Below are positions 34,644 to 43,099 of a stretch of 64,000 nt of DNA, in pieces. A program made the position numbers and the translations under genes. Positions within the stretch are counted from its first letter, which is position 1. Every line of letters starts with the position of its first letter. Source of the stretch: Dyella solisilvae. Its GTDB lineage: Bacteria; Pseudomonadota; Gammaproteobacteria; Xanthomonadales; Rhodanobacteraceae. The stretch covers positions 1,120,124-1,184,123 of the forward strand of contig NZ_QQSY01000001.1 of NCBI RefSeq assembly GCF_003351225.1, written 5' to 3'. The notes beneath the pieces are model-generated. The model had not been told where the DNA came from, ran no database searches, and saw nothing but the letters and a program-made list of their open reading frames with translations.

Positions 34644-36365
34644 ATGTCTACGCTAATGCAACCTTCCCTCGCGGGCCTCTCCGGCATGGCGCGCAGGCTG
34701 GTGTCGGAAAATGTGCTGCCCGAGGCCGATGTCCGCAGGGCGATGGCCGACTCGGCCCAGAACAAGACCTCTTTTGCCGCCTGGTTGCTGGACCATGGCC
34801 TGGTGGACAGCGCCCGCCTGACCCGCATCGCCTCCGACGAGTTCGGCATGCCGGTCATGGACGTGAGCGCACTGGCGCCCGCCAACATGCCGGCCAACCT
34901 GATCAGCGAGGCGCTGATCAACAAGCACCACGCCCTGCCCTTGTTCAAGCGCGGCAAGCGCCTGTTCGTGGGCATCGCCGACCCCATGCAGTCGCACGCG
35001 CTGGACGAGATCAAGTTCCACTCCAACTGCATGGTGGAACCGATCCTGGTCGAGCGCGGCCAGTTGCTGCGCACTATCGAGACCGTGCTCAATGCGATGA
35101 GCAATACGGTGCCGGACCTCGGCGGCGGCGATCTCGATGAGCTGGGGCTGGAGAGTGGTGACGACGAAGCCGAATCCACCGGCATCGACGCCAACGCGAA
35201 CGACGACGCCCCGGTGGTGAAGTTCGTCAACAAGATCCTGGTCGACGCGATCAAGCGCGGCGCCTCGGACATCCACTTCGAACCATTCGAAACGCAGTAC
35301 CGCGTGCGCCTGCGCATGGACGGCATGCTGCGCGCGGTGGCCAGCCCGCCGATGAAGCTGGCCTCGCGCATCTCCTCCCGCCTCAAGGTGATGTCGGGCC
35401 TGGACATCGCCGAGCGCCGCGTGCCGCAGGACGGCCGCATCAAGCTGAACCTGTCCAAGAGCCGCGCGGTGGACTTCCGCGTAAGTACGCTGCCGACCCT
35501 GTTCGGCGAGAAGATCGTGCTGCGTATCCTCGATGGCTCGGCCGCCAAGCTCGGCATCGATGCGCTGGGTTACGAGGACGTGCAGAAACAGCTTTACCTG
35601 GACGCCATCCACAAGCCCTACGGCATGGTGCTGGTGACCGGCCCCACCGGCTCCGGTAAGACCGTGTCGCTGTATACGGCGCTCAATATCCTTAACACGC
35701 AGGAACGCAACATCTCGACCGTGGAAGACCCGGTGGAAATCCGCGTGGAGGGCATCAACCAGGTCCAGCAGAACACCAAGCGCGGCATGACCTTCGCGGC
35801 TGCCCTGCGCTCGTTCCTGCGCCAGGATCCGGACGTGATCATGGTGGGCGAAATCCGCGACCTGGAAACCGCCGAGATCGCCGTCAAGGCGGCGCAGACG
35901 GGTCACATGGTGCTGTCGACCCTGCACACCAACGACGCCCCGCAGACGATCTCGCGCCTGATGAACATGGGTATCCCGCCCTACAGCATCACCTCGTCGG
36001 TGACGCTGGTGATTGCCCAGCGCCTGGCTCGTCGCCTGCACGACTGCAAGAAGCCGATTGATCTCCCTCCGCAGGTTCTGCTCGACGCGGGCTTTACCCA
36101 GGACGATATCGACGGCGGCCTGACCATCTTCGAGGCGGTTGGCTGCGACAGCTGCAACGAGGGTTACAAGGGGCGCGTAGGTATCTACCAGGTGATGCCC
36201 ATGCTGGAGGACATCCAGAAAATCGTGTTGCAGGGCGGCAATGCACTGCAGATTGCCGAGGTGGCCCGCAAGGCCGGCGTGAACGATCTGCGCGCCTCGG
36301 CCCTGCTCAAGGTCAAGAAGGGCGTCACCAGCCTTGCCGAGATTGACCGCGTCACCAAGGATTGA
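34644..36365 (+). CDS. pilB: Type IV pilus extension ATPase PilB
   Basis: Cytoplasmic hexameric ATPase of 573 aa that drives pilus extension. The N-terminal MshEN-type domain (about residues 20-160) may bind c-di-GMP in this family. The ATPase core has Walker A GPTGSGKT (near residue 333), Asp and His boxes, and Walker B-like VIMVGEIRD. The zinc site is incomplete: the CxxC pair CDSC is present, but the upstream partner is only LHDC, so one of the four usual cysteines is missing. It is separated from pilC by 143 bases; a GGTCGCC/GGCGACC hairpin lies in that gap. Confidence 0.97.
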   Translation: MSTLMQPSLAGLSGMARRLVSENVLPEADVRRAMADSAQNKTSFAAWLLDHGLVDSARLTRIASDEFGMPVMDVSALAPANMPANLISEALINKHHALPLFKRGKRLFVGIADPMQSHALDEIKFHSNCMVEPILVERGQLLRTIETVLNAMSNTVPDLGGGDLDELGLESGDDEAESTGIDANANDDAPVVKFVNKILVDAIKRGASDIHFEPFETQYRVRLRMDGMLRAVASPPMKLASRISSRLKVMSGLDIAERRVPQDGRIKLNLSKSRAVDFRVSTLPTLFGEKIVLRILDGSAAKLGIDALGYEDVQKQLYLDAIHKPYGMVLVTGPTGSGKTVSLYTALNILNTQERNISTVEDPVEIRVEGINQVQQNTKRGMTFAAALRSFLRQDPDVIMVGEIRDLETAEIAVKAAQTGHMVLSTLHTNDAPQTISRLMNMGIPPYSITSSVTLVIAQRLARRLHDCKKPIDLPPQVLLDAGFTQDDIDGGLTIFEAVGCDSCNEGYKGRVGIYQVMPMLEDIQKIVLQGGNALQIAEVARKAGVNDLRASALLKVKKGVTSLAEIDRVTKD

Positions 36366-36508
36366 AGCTCGAAACGACCGGGCGGGGCCGTTCGTCACAC
36401 CAAAGTTGCGCTGGGTGCCACGAATTGCCCCTGGGGAATGACTTAAGCTGCAGAATCAGGCGGTCGCCATCCTGAGGCGACCCGACCGTACCAGCAGGGG
36501 GAACCGCA

Positions 36509-37777
36509 ATGGCCACGGCCACCGCCACCGCTAAGAATGGCAAGTCCCTCGGCGCACAGCGCGCCGAGATCAGCAAGCTGACCACCTACGAGTGGATCGC
36601 GCTGGACAAGCGCGGCAAGCGCATGAAGGGCGACATGCGCGCCAAGAATGCCTCGCTGGTGAAGGCCGAATTGCGCCGCCAGGGCATGAACCCGCAGACC
36701 GTGCGCGAACGCGGCAAGCCCCTGTTTGGCGCCACTGGCAGCACCGTCAAGCCGCGGGATGTGGCCATCTTCAGCCGCCAGATCGCCACCATGATGGCCT
36801 CGGGTGTGCCAATGGTGCAGTCGTTCGAGATCATCGCCGACGGCCAGAAGAACGTCCGCTTCAAGAACATGCTGACGGACGTGAAGCAAACCATCGAGGG
36901 AGGCGCATCCCTGCATGAGGCACTGGGCAAGTATCCAGTGCAGTTCGATGAGCTTTATCGCAATCTGGTGCACGCTGGCGAGTCCGCCGGTGTGCTCGAA
37001 ACCGTGCTCGATACCGTGGCGACCTACAAGGAACGCACGGAGAGCATGAAGGCCAAGATCAAGAAGGCCCTGTTCTATCCGATCATGGTGGTCGTGGTGG
37101 CCATGCTGGTCAGCATGATCATGCTGCTGTTCGTCGTCCCGGTGTTTGCACAGACCTTCAAGGACGCCGGCGCCGAACTGCCGGCGCCGACACAGTTCGT
37201 GGTCAACGCCTCGGAGTTCATGAAGTCTTACTGGTGGGTCGTCGTCGGCGGCACGGTGGGCGGCGTGGTTGCCCTGGTGATGGCGAAGAACCGCTCGGAG
37301 AAGTTTGCGCACTTGCTTGATCGCGTGATGCTCAGATTACCCGTCATGGGGAACATTCTTCGCCAGTCGGCGCTTGCGCGCTTCGGGCGTACGTTGGGCG
37401 TGACCTTTCGCGCCGGCGTCCCACTGGTGGAAGCCATGGAGGCCGTGGCCGGCGCCACCGGCAGCATTGTCTATAGCGAGGCCGTCAAGCAGATGCGCGA
37501 GGACGTCGCCGTGGGTCACCAGCTGCAGCTGTCCATGCGCCAGACCGGACTGTTTCCCAACATGATGGTGCAGATGGTGGGCATCGGCGAGGAATCGGGC
37601 GCGCTTGACCACATGCTGTTCAAGGTCGCCGAGTTCTACGAGGAAGAAGTGAACAACGCTGTCGACACCTTGTCGAGCCTGCTTGAACCACTGATCATGG
37701 TTATCCTCGGTGTGATCGTGGGCGGCATGGTTATCGCGCTCTACCTGCCGATCTTCAAGCTCGCCGGCACAGTGTAA
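36509..37777 (+). CDS. pilC: Type IV pilus inner-membrane platform protein PilC
   Basis: Platform protein of 422 aa with two T2SSF domains (about residues 80-200 and 285-405) and three transmembrane helices. The family motif FSRQIATMMASGVPMVQSFE starts the first domain and FGRTLGVTFRAGVPLVEAME the second. It contacts PilB and the pilin pool. AGGGGGAACC precedes the ATG at a suitable distance, and a terminator follows. Confidence 0.97.
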   Translation: MATATATAKNGKSLGAQRAEISKLTTYEWIALDKRGKRMKGDMRAKNASLVKAELRRQGMNPQTVRERGKPLFGATGSTVKPRDVAIFSRQIATMMASGVPMVQSFEIIADGQKNVRFKNMLTDVKQTIEGGASLHEALGKYPVQFDELYRNLVHAGESAGVLETVLDTVATYKERTESMKAKIKKALFYPIMVVVVAMLVSMIMLLFVVPVFAQTFKDAGAELPAPTQFVVNASEFMKSYWWVVVGGTVGGVVALVMAKNRSEKFAHLLDRVMLRLPVMGNILRQSALARFGRTLGVTFRAGVPLVEAMEAVAGATGSIVYSEAVKQMREDVAVGHQLQLSMRQTGLFPNMMVQMVGIGEESGALDHMLFKVAEFYEEEVNNAVDTLSSLLEPLIMVILGVIVGGMVIALYLPIFKLAGTV

Positions 37778-37790
37778 GCTCGAGCTTCAC

Positions 37791-37824
37791 GGGCCCCTCT
37801 CCCACCGGGAGGGGGGCTTTTTTT
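37791..37824 (+). terminator. Rho-independent terminator after pilC
   Basis: GCCCCTCTCCC-acc-GGGAGGGGGGC stem with a seven-T tail directly after the pilC stop; pilD begins 19 bases further on, so it may be partly bypassed. Confidence 0.85.
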
Positions 37825-37843
37825 ATAGCCTTTGGAAGAACGC

Positions 37844-38701
37844 ATGCTTCAACTTTCGCCTTGGGCCTGGATCCTCGCCGCCGGCGTGCTCGGCCTCCTG
37901 GTCGGCAGCTTTCTCAATGTGGTGATCCTGCGTCTGCCCGAGCGGATGAAGGCCGAATGGCGGCGGGACGCGTATGACACGCTGGACATGGCGGACGACG
38001 GGCAGCCGTTGCCGCCCGGCATCGTTCGCGAGCCGTCGCATTGCCCGCACTGCAAGCACCCGCTGGCAGCAAGGGACAACATCCCGGTGTTCGGCTGGCT
38101 GCTGCTGGGCGGACGCTGCCGATACTGCAAGGCGCCCATCTCGATCCAGTACCCGCTGGTGGAGCTGCTGGGAGGGCTGCTCAGTGCCGCCGTCGTGTGG
38201 AAGTTCGGGCCGACATGGCCAGCGCTGGCTGGACTGGTCTTCACCTGGATGCTGATCGCCCTGTCCGGCATCGATTTCCGCACCCAGTACCTGCCCGATC
38301 AGCTGAACTTCCCGCTGCTCTGGCTGGGCCTGCTGCTGTCGCTGCTGCCGATGTTCGTGATGCCCCAGGCCGCCATTCTCGGCGCAGCCATCGGGTATCT
38401 CAGCCTGTGGAGCGTGTATTGGCTGTTCAAGCTGCTCACCGGCAAGGAGGGCATGGGCTACGGTGATTTCAAGCTGCTCGCGGCCCTCGGCGCCTGGATG
38501 GGACCTGGCGCACTGTTGCCGGTGATCCTGCTGTCTTCTCTGATCGGCGCCCTGACCGGCGGCAGCCTGATCCTGATGCGCAAGCATGCGCGCGAGATTC
38601 CGATGCCGTTCGGCCCATTCATTGCCGCAGCGGGTTGGACCTGGTTCATGGCCGGCGACTGGCTGTGGCAGCACTATGCCCAGCTGACCGGGATGCGATG
38701 A
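37844..38701 (+). CDS. pilD: Prepilin peptidase/N-methyltransferase PilD
   Basis: Inner-membrane aspartic protease of 285 aa that cleaves leaders of the pilins in this window and methylates the new Phe1. The N-terminal methylase domain has the zinc tetracysteine motif (CPHC and CRYC, about residues 68-98). The catalytic aspartates lie in GIDFRTQYLPD and in the GYGDFK (GxGD) motif. About eight helices are predicted. ATG 37844 has GGAAGAA upstream; a TTG at 37832 is less likely. The stop overlaps coaE (ATGA). Confidence 0.97.
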   Translation: MLQLSPWAWILAAGVLGLLVGSFLNVVILRLPERMKAEWRRDAYDTLDMADDGQPLPPGIVREPSHCPHCKHPLAARDNIPVFGWLLLGGRCRYCKAPISIQYPLVELLGGLLSAAVVWKFGPTWPALAGLVFTWMLIALSGIDFRTQYLPDQLNFPLLWLGLLLSLLPMFVMPQAAILGAAIGYLSLWSVYWLFKLLTGKEGMGYGDFKLLAALGAWMGPGALLPVILLSSLIGALTGGSLILMRKHAREIPMPFGPFIAAAGWTWFMAGDWLWQHYAQLTGMR

Positions 38702-39321
38702 GCGGCGCGTCGCGCAGCTATGTGGTGGCGTTGACCGGCGGCGTCGCCGCCGGCAAGAGCGCGGTTTCCGGGCGCTTCCAGGCACTCGGGGTGCAGGTGT
38801 ATGACGCCGATATTGCCGCACGCGAGGTGGTGGCGCCCGGTACCGACGGTCTCCAGGCTATCGTGGCGCGTTTTGGCGCCGATGTGCTCGATGCTCAGGG
38901 CACACTTGATCGGGCGGCGATGCGGCGGCACGTCTTCGGCGACGACGATGCACGGCGCGCGCTCGAGGCCATCATTCACCCGCGCGTGCGCGCATGGCTG
39001 CATGACCACGCCATCGCCGATCGCGGTCCTTATTGCCTGCTGGCCATTCCGCTGCTGGCAGAGAATCTCGAGCACTACCGCTGGGTCGACCGCATCCTGG
39101 TGGTGGATGCACCTGAGACCCTGCAACTGGATCGGCTGGTGCGCCGGGATGGCATCGACGAGGCCTTGGCGCGCCGCATGATCGAGCGCCAAGCCAGCCG
39201 CAACGAACGCCTGCACCTGGCCCACGATGTCATCGAAAACACCGGCGACGAGGCGGCGCTCGGGCACGCCGTGTTGAAGTTGCACGAGCGCTATCTGGCG
39301 CTTGCCCTCGCTGGCCGCTGA
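38698..39321 (+). CDS. coaE: Dephospho-CoA kinase
   Basis: Last enzyme of coenzyme A synthesis, phosphorylating the 3'-hydroxyl of dephospho-CoA. It has 207 aa, Walker A GGVAAGKS (near residue 13), a DADIAAREV motif and the CoA-domain IHPRVRAWL; VIENTGDEA marks the C-terminus. It overlaps pilD by four bases, the order usual in pil clusters of gammaproteobacteria. The next gene converges on it. Confidence 0.96.
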   Translation: MSGASRSYVVALTGGVAAGKSAVSGRFQALGVQVYDADIAAREVVAPGTDGLQAIVARFGADVLDAQGTLDRAAMRRHVFGDDDARRALEAIIHPRVRAWLHDHAIADRGPYCLLAIPLLAENLEHYRWVDRILVVDAPETLQLDRLVRRDGIDEALARRMIERQASRNERLHLAHDVIENTGDEAALGHAVLKLHERYLALALAGR

Positions 39322-39328
39322 GGACGGC

Positions 39329-40261
39329 TCACCAGAAGCCGCGGATACCAGCCACGCCCTGCCCGCCGGCACGGCGCGCCGGCCCTACATCCGCCCATGT
39401 CATGCCGCCCAGCGCGTAGACCGGCAGCGCGGCCATTTCAACCATGGTCTGGAAGGCCGACCAGCCCAACGCGGGCGCATCCGGATGTGACGCCGTGGCG
39501 GCGACCGGCGACAAGGTGGCGAAATCCGCCAGCACCTTCGCCCGCTCGAGTTCGACCAGATCGTGACAGCTCGCGCCCACCCACTGCCCGAGCGGCAGCG
39601 GACGTTCGGTCAGGGTGGCCAACTGATGCCCCTTCAACTGCACCCCGGCGCCAGCGCCCAGCGCCAGGGCGCCCGGCACGTCGCCACTCAGCAGAAGGTG
39701 AGCGCCATGTTCGCGCGCCATCGGCAGCAATGCCGCGGCAAGCTCGCGCACGCGTTCCGGCGCCCAGGAAGGAAATCGAAGCAATAGCAGTCGTTCGCCG
39801 GCAGCGATCACCGCGACCAATCGCTCCCGCCATTCGTCGAAGGCATCCAGGGGCGCATCGGCCGGGGTGATGAGATATCGACGGGGAAGCTGCAAGGCCC
39901 GCAGGATGGGGCGATCGGCCGGCGCCAGTTGCAACAGGTCGACGTCAGCCGGATGGCGCCACTGCAGCGCCTGCCCCTCCAGCGGCGCTGGCTGGCCTCG
40001 CCACTGGCGGACCGTCCACGCGTCGAGCAGCAAAGGGCGTTCGCCGTAACGCCAGGGTACGCGGATCAATGGCTCGTCCACGGCCGCGTCCACGCCAAGC
40101 TCTTCCCGCAGCTCGCGAACCAGCCCCGCTTCCGGCGACTCCCCGTCTTCCAGCTTTCCGCCCGGAAACTCCCACAGCCCGGCCAGGTGTTTGCCGGGAG
40201 GACGCTGCGCCAGCAGCACGCGGCCTTGCGCATCGACAAGCACGCCGGCCATGACGTGCAT
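39329..40261 (-). CDS. mutT: MutT-type Nudix hydrolase fused to a ThiE-like (TMP synthase) domain
   Basis: Two-domain protein of about 310 aa. Residues 1-130 form an 8-oxo-dGTP diphosphatase with a complete Nudix box (GGKLEDGESPEAGLVRELRE followed by ELG). Residues 140-310 match the thiamine-phosphate-synthase/TenI fold (YLITPA, GVQLKGHQL, FATLSPV and VYALGGM). Such fusions are known in many proteobacteria and the second domain probably lacks true TMP synthase activity. ATG 40261 has GAGGCGG upstream; a TTG at 40285 would add eight residues. Confidence 0.93.
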   Translation of the reverse strand: MHVMAGVLVDAQGRVLLAQRPPGKHLAGLWEFPGGKLEDGESPEAGLVRELREELGVDAAVDEPLIRVPWRYGERPLLLDAWTVRQWRGQPAPLEGQALQWRHPADVDLLQLAPADRPILRALQLPRRYLITPADAPLDAFDEWRERLVAVIAAGERLLLLRFPSWAPERVRELAAALLPMAREHGAHLLLSGDVPGALALGAGAGVQLKGHQLATLTERPLPLGQWVGASCHDLVELERAKVLADFATLSPVAATASHPDAPALGWSAFQTMVEMAALPVYALGGMTWADVGPARRAGGQGVAGIRGFW

Positions 40262-40299
40262 GACAGCCGCCTCAGGGAAAGCCAACGTCAGTGGTCCGA

Positions 40300-40788
40300 T
40301 CAGTCGTTGCGGATGTACTCGACCATGTCGAAATCGTACGCATGGTCGGCGTCCTTCTTGTGGTGCACACGAGACACTTCGGTCCAGTCACTGAAGTGCA
40401 GGCCGGGGAAGAACGTGTCTGCGCCTTCGACCGCGGCGTTGACCCAGGTGAGGTAGAGGCGCTTGGCCGAGGGCAGCGCCTCGGCGTACACCTGACCGCC
40501 TCCGATGACCATCAGCCCGGTGCCGCCCGCCCGGGCCTGGGCCTCGGCCAGCGAGCGCACGGTGATTTGCCCCGGAAACGGCGCCTCGTGCTTGCGGCTC
40601 AATACCAGGTTGGTGCGGTCCGGCAGGGCCTTTCCGATCGAAACGGCCGTGTGGTAGCCCATCAGCACGAATTTACCCATGGTGAGCTGCTTGAACCGGC
40701 GCAGGTCATCGGGCAGATGCCAGGGGAGCTGCCCCTTGCGGCCGATGGCAAAGTTCTCATCCAGCGCGGCAATCAGCGAAATAGCCAT
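40300..40788 (-). CDS. folA: Dihydrofolate reductase
   Basis: Enzyme of 162 aa that reduces dihydrofolate to tetrahydrofolate with NADPH. The conserved core AIGRKGQLPWHLPDDLRRFK carries the catalytic acid, and MGYHTAVSIGKALPDR and VIGGGQVYAEALP form the cofactor site. It lies downstream of thyA in the same direction with a 122-base gap, matching the pathway: thymidylate synthase makes dihydrofolate and FolA recycles it. Confidence 0.97.
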   Translation of the reverse strand: MAISLIAALDENFAIGRKGQLPWHLPDDLRRFKQLTMGKFVLMGYHTAVSIGKALPDRTNLVLSRKHEAPFPGQITVRSLAEAQARAGGTGLMVIGGGQVYAEALPSAKRLYLTWVNAAVEGADTFFPGLHFSDWTEVSRVHHKKDADHAYDFDMVEYIRND

Positions 40789-40910
40789 GGAAATCCTTGT
40801 GACATCGACAGTGGGGGACGGCTCGCGTCGCCGGGCCGATGGCGCCGCGCCCGCCGATCTTAGCAGGATGCGCCGACACGGCCACCGGCCGATCGTCTAG
40901 GCCGAAACTG

Positions 40911-41705
40911 TCACACAGCCACCGGCGCCTTGATCGCCGGGTACGGCTCGTAGCCGGTGATGGCGATGTCCTCGTAGCGGAAGTCGAACAGCGAACGCAC
41001 GTCCGGGTTGAGCACCAGCCGTGGCAGCGGACGCGGCTCCCGCGTCAGCTGCAGGCGCGCCTGCTCCACGTGATTGTTGTACAGGTGCGCATCGCCCAGC
41101 GTGTGCACGAAATCGCCCACGCCCAGGCCACACGCCTGGGCGATCATGTGGGTGAGCAGCGCATAGCTCGCAATGTTGAACGGCACGCCGAGGAAGATGT
41201 CGCCCGAGCGCTGGTACAGCTGGCAGCTGAGCTTGCCGTCGGCCACGTAGAACTGGAACAGCGCGTGGCACGGCATCAGCGCCATCTTCGGCAGATCGCC
41301 CACGTTCCAGGCGCTCACCACCAAACGGCGCGAGTCCGGGTTGCGCTTGATCTCGTCCACCACCCAGCGGATCTGGTCGACGACGCCACCGTCGGCGGTG
41401 GGCCAGGCGCGCCACTGGCGGCCGTAGACCGGGCCCAGCTCGCCGTTCGCATCGGCCCATTCGTCCCAGATGCTGACGCCGTGCTCCTTGAGGTAGGCGA
41501 TGTTGGTGTCGCCCTTAAGAAACCAGATCAGCTCATGGATGATCGATTTCAGGTGCAGCTTCTTGGTGGTGACCAGCGGGAAGCCGTCGGCAAGGTTGAA
41601 GCGCATCTGCCAGCCGAACACGCTACGCGTGCCGGTGCCAGTGCGGTCGGCCTTCTCGGCGCCGTGTTCGAGCACGTGTTGCAGCAGGTCCAGATAGGCA
41701 CGCAT
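40911..41705 (-). CDS. thyA: Thymidylate synthase
   Basis: Enzyme of 264 aa that methylates dUMP to dTMP using methylene-tetrahydrofolate. The catalytic cysteine lies in [11 protein letters not shown], the dUMP-binding arginines in [14 protein letters not shown], and the substrate loop in [16 protein letters not shown]. The length equals the E. coli enzyme. It starts four bases behind the lgt stop, as in many gammaproteobacteria. Confidence 0.98.
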   Translation of the reverse strand: MRAYLDLLQHVLEHGAEKADRTGTGTRSVFGWQMRFNLADGFPLVTTKKLHLKSIIHELIWFLKGDTNIAYLKEHGVSIWDEWADANGELGPVYGRQWRAWPTADGGVVDQIRWVVDEIKRNPDSRRLVVSAWNVGDLPKMALMPCHALFQFYVADGKLSCQLYQRSGDIFLGVPFNIASYALLTHMIAQACGLGVGDFVHTLGDAHLYNNHVEQARLQLTREPRPLPRLVLNPDVRSLFDFRYEDIAITGYEPYPAIKAPVAV

Positions 41706-41709
41706 GTGC

Positions 41710-42603
41710 TTACGACTCCTTGCCGGGCATCGAGACGGTGTACGGGCGCAGGGTCGGCGCCTTGCGCGCCATGACGAGCAGAATCACTCCCACCACGACC
41801 AACGGCAGCGACTGGATCTGCCCCATGGTGAGCCAGCCCCAGGCGAGATAGCCGAGCTGCGGGTCCGGCACGCGCACGAATTCCACGCCGAAGCGGAAAC
41901 AACCGTACATCAGCCCGAACAGCCCCGACACCAGGTAGCGGGGTTTGGGCTTGAGCGACACCAGGAACAGCACGGTAAACATCACCACGCCCTCTAGCAG
42001 CATCTCGTACAGCTGCGACGGATGGCGTGGCAGCGCGCCATATTGCGCCAGAGCTGCCTGCCACTGCGGGTGCGTGGCTGCCCAGTCCACGTCGGCGGCA
42101 TGTGCGTTGGGAAACAGCATGGCCCACGGCACGTCGCCGGGCTTGCCCCACAGTTCGCCGTTGATGAAGTTGCCAAGTCGCCCGAGGCCCAGGCCAATCG
42201 GCACCATGGGCGCCACGAAATCCACCGTATCGAAGAAATGCATGCCGTTGCGGCGCGACCACCACAGGCCCGCGGTGAGCACACCGAGCAGGCCGCCGTG
42301 GAAGCTCATGCCGCCGTCCCACACGCGGAACAGCGCCAGCGGATCGGTCCAGATCCAGCGGATGTCGGAGTAGAACAGCATGTACCAGATGCGCCCACCC
42401 ACGATGACGCCCATCATCACGTAGAACGCCAGGTCGCCCAACGCGTCCTTCGAGACCGGCAGGCGTCCGCGACGCCGGCGATACTCCGCCAGGGCCCACG
42501 CGCCAAGGAATCCACCCAGGTACATCAGGCCATACCAATGGACCTGCACCGGCCCCAGATGGAAGGCTACGGGGTTGATGGCGACGGTATAGGGCTGCGT
42601 CAT
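41710..42603 (-). CDS. lgt: Prolipoprotein diacylglyceryl transferase
   Basis: Inner-membrane enzyme of 297 aa that adds diacylglycerol to the lipobox cysteine, the first step of lipoprotein maturation. Conserved segments are [19 protein letters not shown] with the active-site histidine, the Lgt signature [13 protein letters not shown], and [12 protein letters not shown]. Seven helices are expected. ATG 42603 begins the usual N-terminus. It pairs in function with the DUF4105/Lnb-type gene at 11155, if that gene really triacylates lipoproteins. Confidence 0.96.
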   Translation of the reverse strand: MTQPYTVAINPVAFHLGPVQVHWYGLMYLGGFLGAWALAEYRRRRGRLPVSKDALGDLAFYVMMGVIVGGRIWYMLFYSDIRWIWTDPLALFRVWDGGMSFHGGLLGVLTAGLWWSRRNGMHFFDTVDFVAPMVPIGLGLGRLGNFINGELWGKPGDVPWAMLFPNAHAADVDWAATHPQWQAALAQYGALPRHPSQLYEMLLEGVVMFTVLFLVSLKPKPRYLVSGLFGLMYGCFRFGVEFVRVPDPQLGYLAWGWLTMGQIQSLPLVVVGVILLVMARKAPTLRPYTVSMPGKES

Positions 42604-42925
42604 GGGGCGGCGGTGGCTGGTGGCAAACCCCAAGTTTAGCGGCCTTGACAGCCTGCGCGGAGCACGCGGCACGCGCGCAGCGGTGAGCGCCCGGATCCCT
42701 GGCTGACGCTCAGGCGACCGTTCACCGCGACTGCGGTGACCCGCGCGCTGGGTGGCCGCATCTTGCCGCTCACCAAGCATGGCCAGGCTCGATCGGTTGC
42801 GACACATCCGCGACGGGCCAGGACATGCCCCACTTGGCGTCAAGACGCCACCTGCCCGTCACCGGACCTTGCCGTGACCCGCGATGTGCGGCCCGTTCGG
42901 CTATCAGCTGAACATGTCAATCCCG
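42604..42925. other. Intergenic region between divergent lgt and the TonB-dependent receptor gene
   Basis: No credible gene. It must contain the lgt promoter and the upstream control region of the receptor gene. Short open frames are shadows. Confidence 0.45.
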
Positions 42926-42954
42926 TTGCACGCGATCGTCACTTTGTTTTAACG
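42926..42954 (+). promoter_or_regulatory. Possible promoter of the TonB-dependent receptor gene
   Basis: TTGCAC and TTAACG are separated by 17 bases, in an AT-richer patch about 150 bases before the start codon. The -10 match is weak. Confidence 0.3.
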
Positions 42955-43048
42955 TCGGAGTTACATCGCCCTTCCCCCAAGCCAGGGCGATGCCGCGGCA
43001 CGGAGGCCCTTCCCCAGGGCGCTGCGCGCCATCCCAAGACCATCAGAT

Positions 43049-43083
43049 CCAGCCGCTTGCGCGCTGGCTGACGGCTATTTTTT
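43049..43083 (+). promoter_or_regulatory. Possible attenuator in the receptor leader
   Basis: Two stems compete: CCAGC (43049) with GCTGG (43063), and AGCCG (43051) with CGGCT (43072). The second stem is followed by a run of six T (43078-43083), like a terminator, only 17 bases before the ATG. Upstream, CGCCCT/AGGGCG and GCCCT/AGGGC stems (42967-43020) add further possible folds. Confidence 0.4.
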
Positions 43084-43099
43084 GTTCGGAGTTCCAACA

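Noticed and set aside
34436-35557. Open frame of 373 codons antisense to pilB
   Set aside because: Ser/Arg-rich shadow; pilB on the other strand is unambiguous.
36455-36485. Hairpin GGTCGCC/GGCGACC between pilB and pilC as a terminator
   Set aside because: No T-run follows on the plus strand; it may be a processing or stability signal but this cannot be supported.
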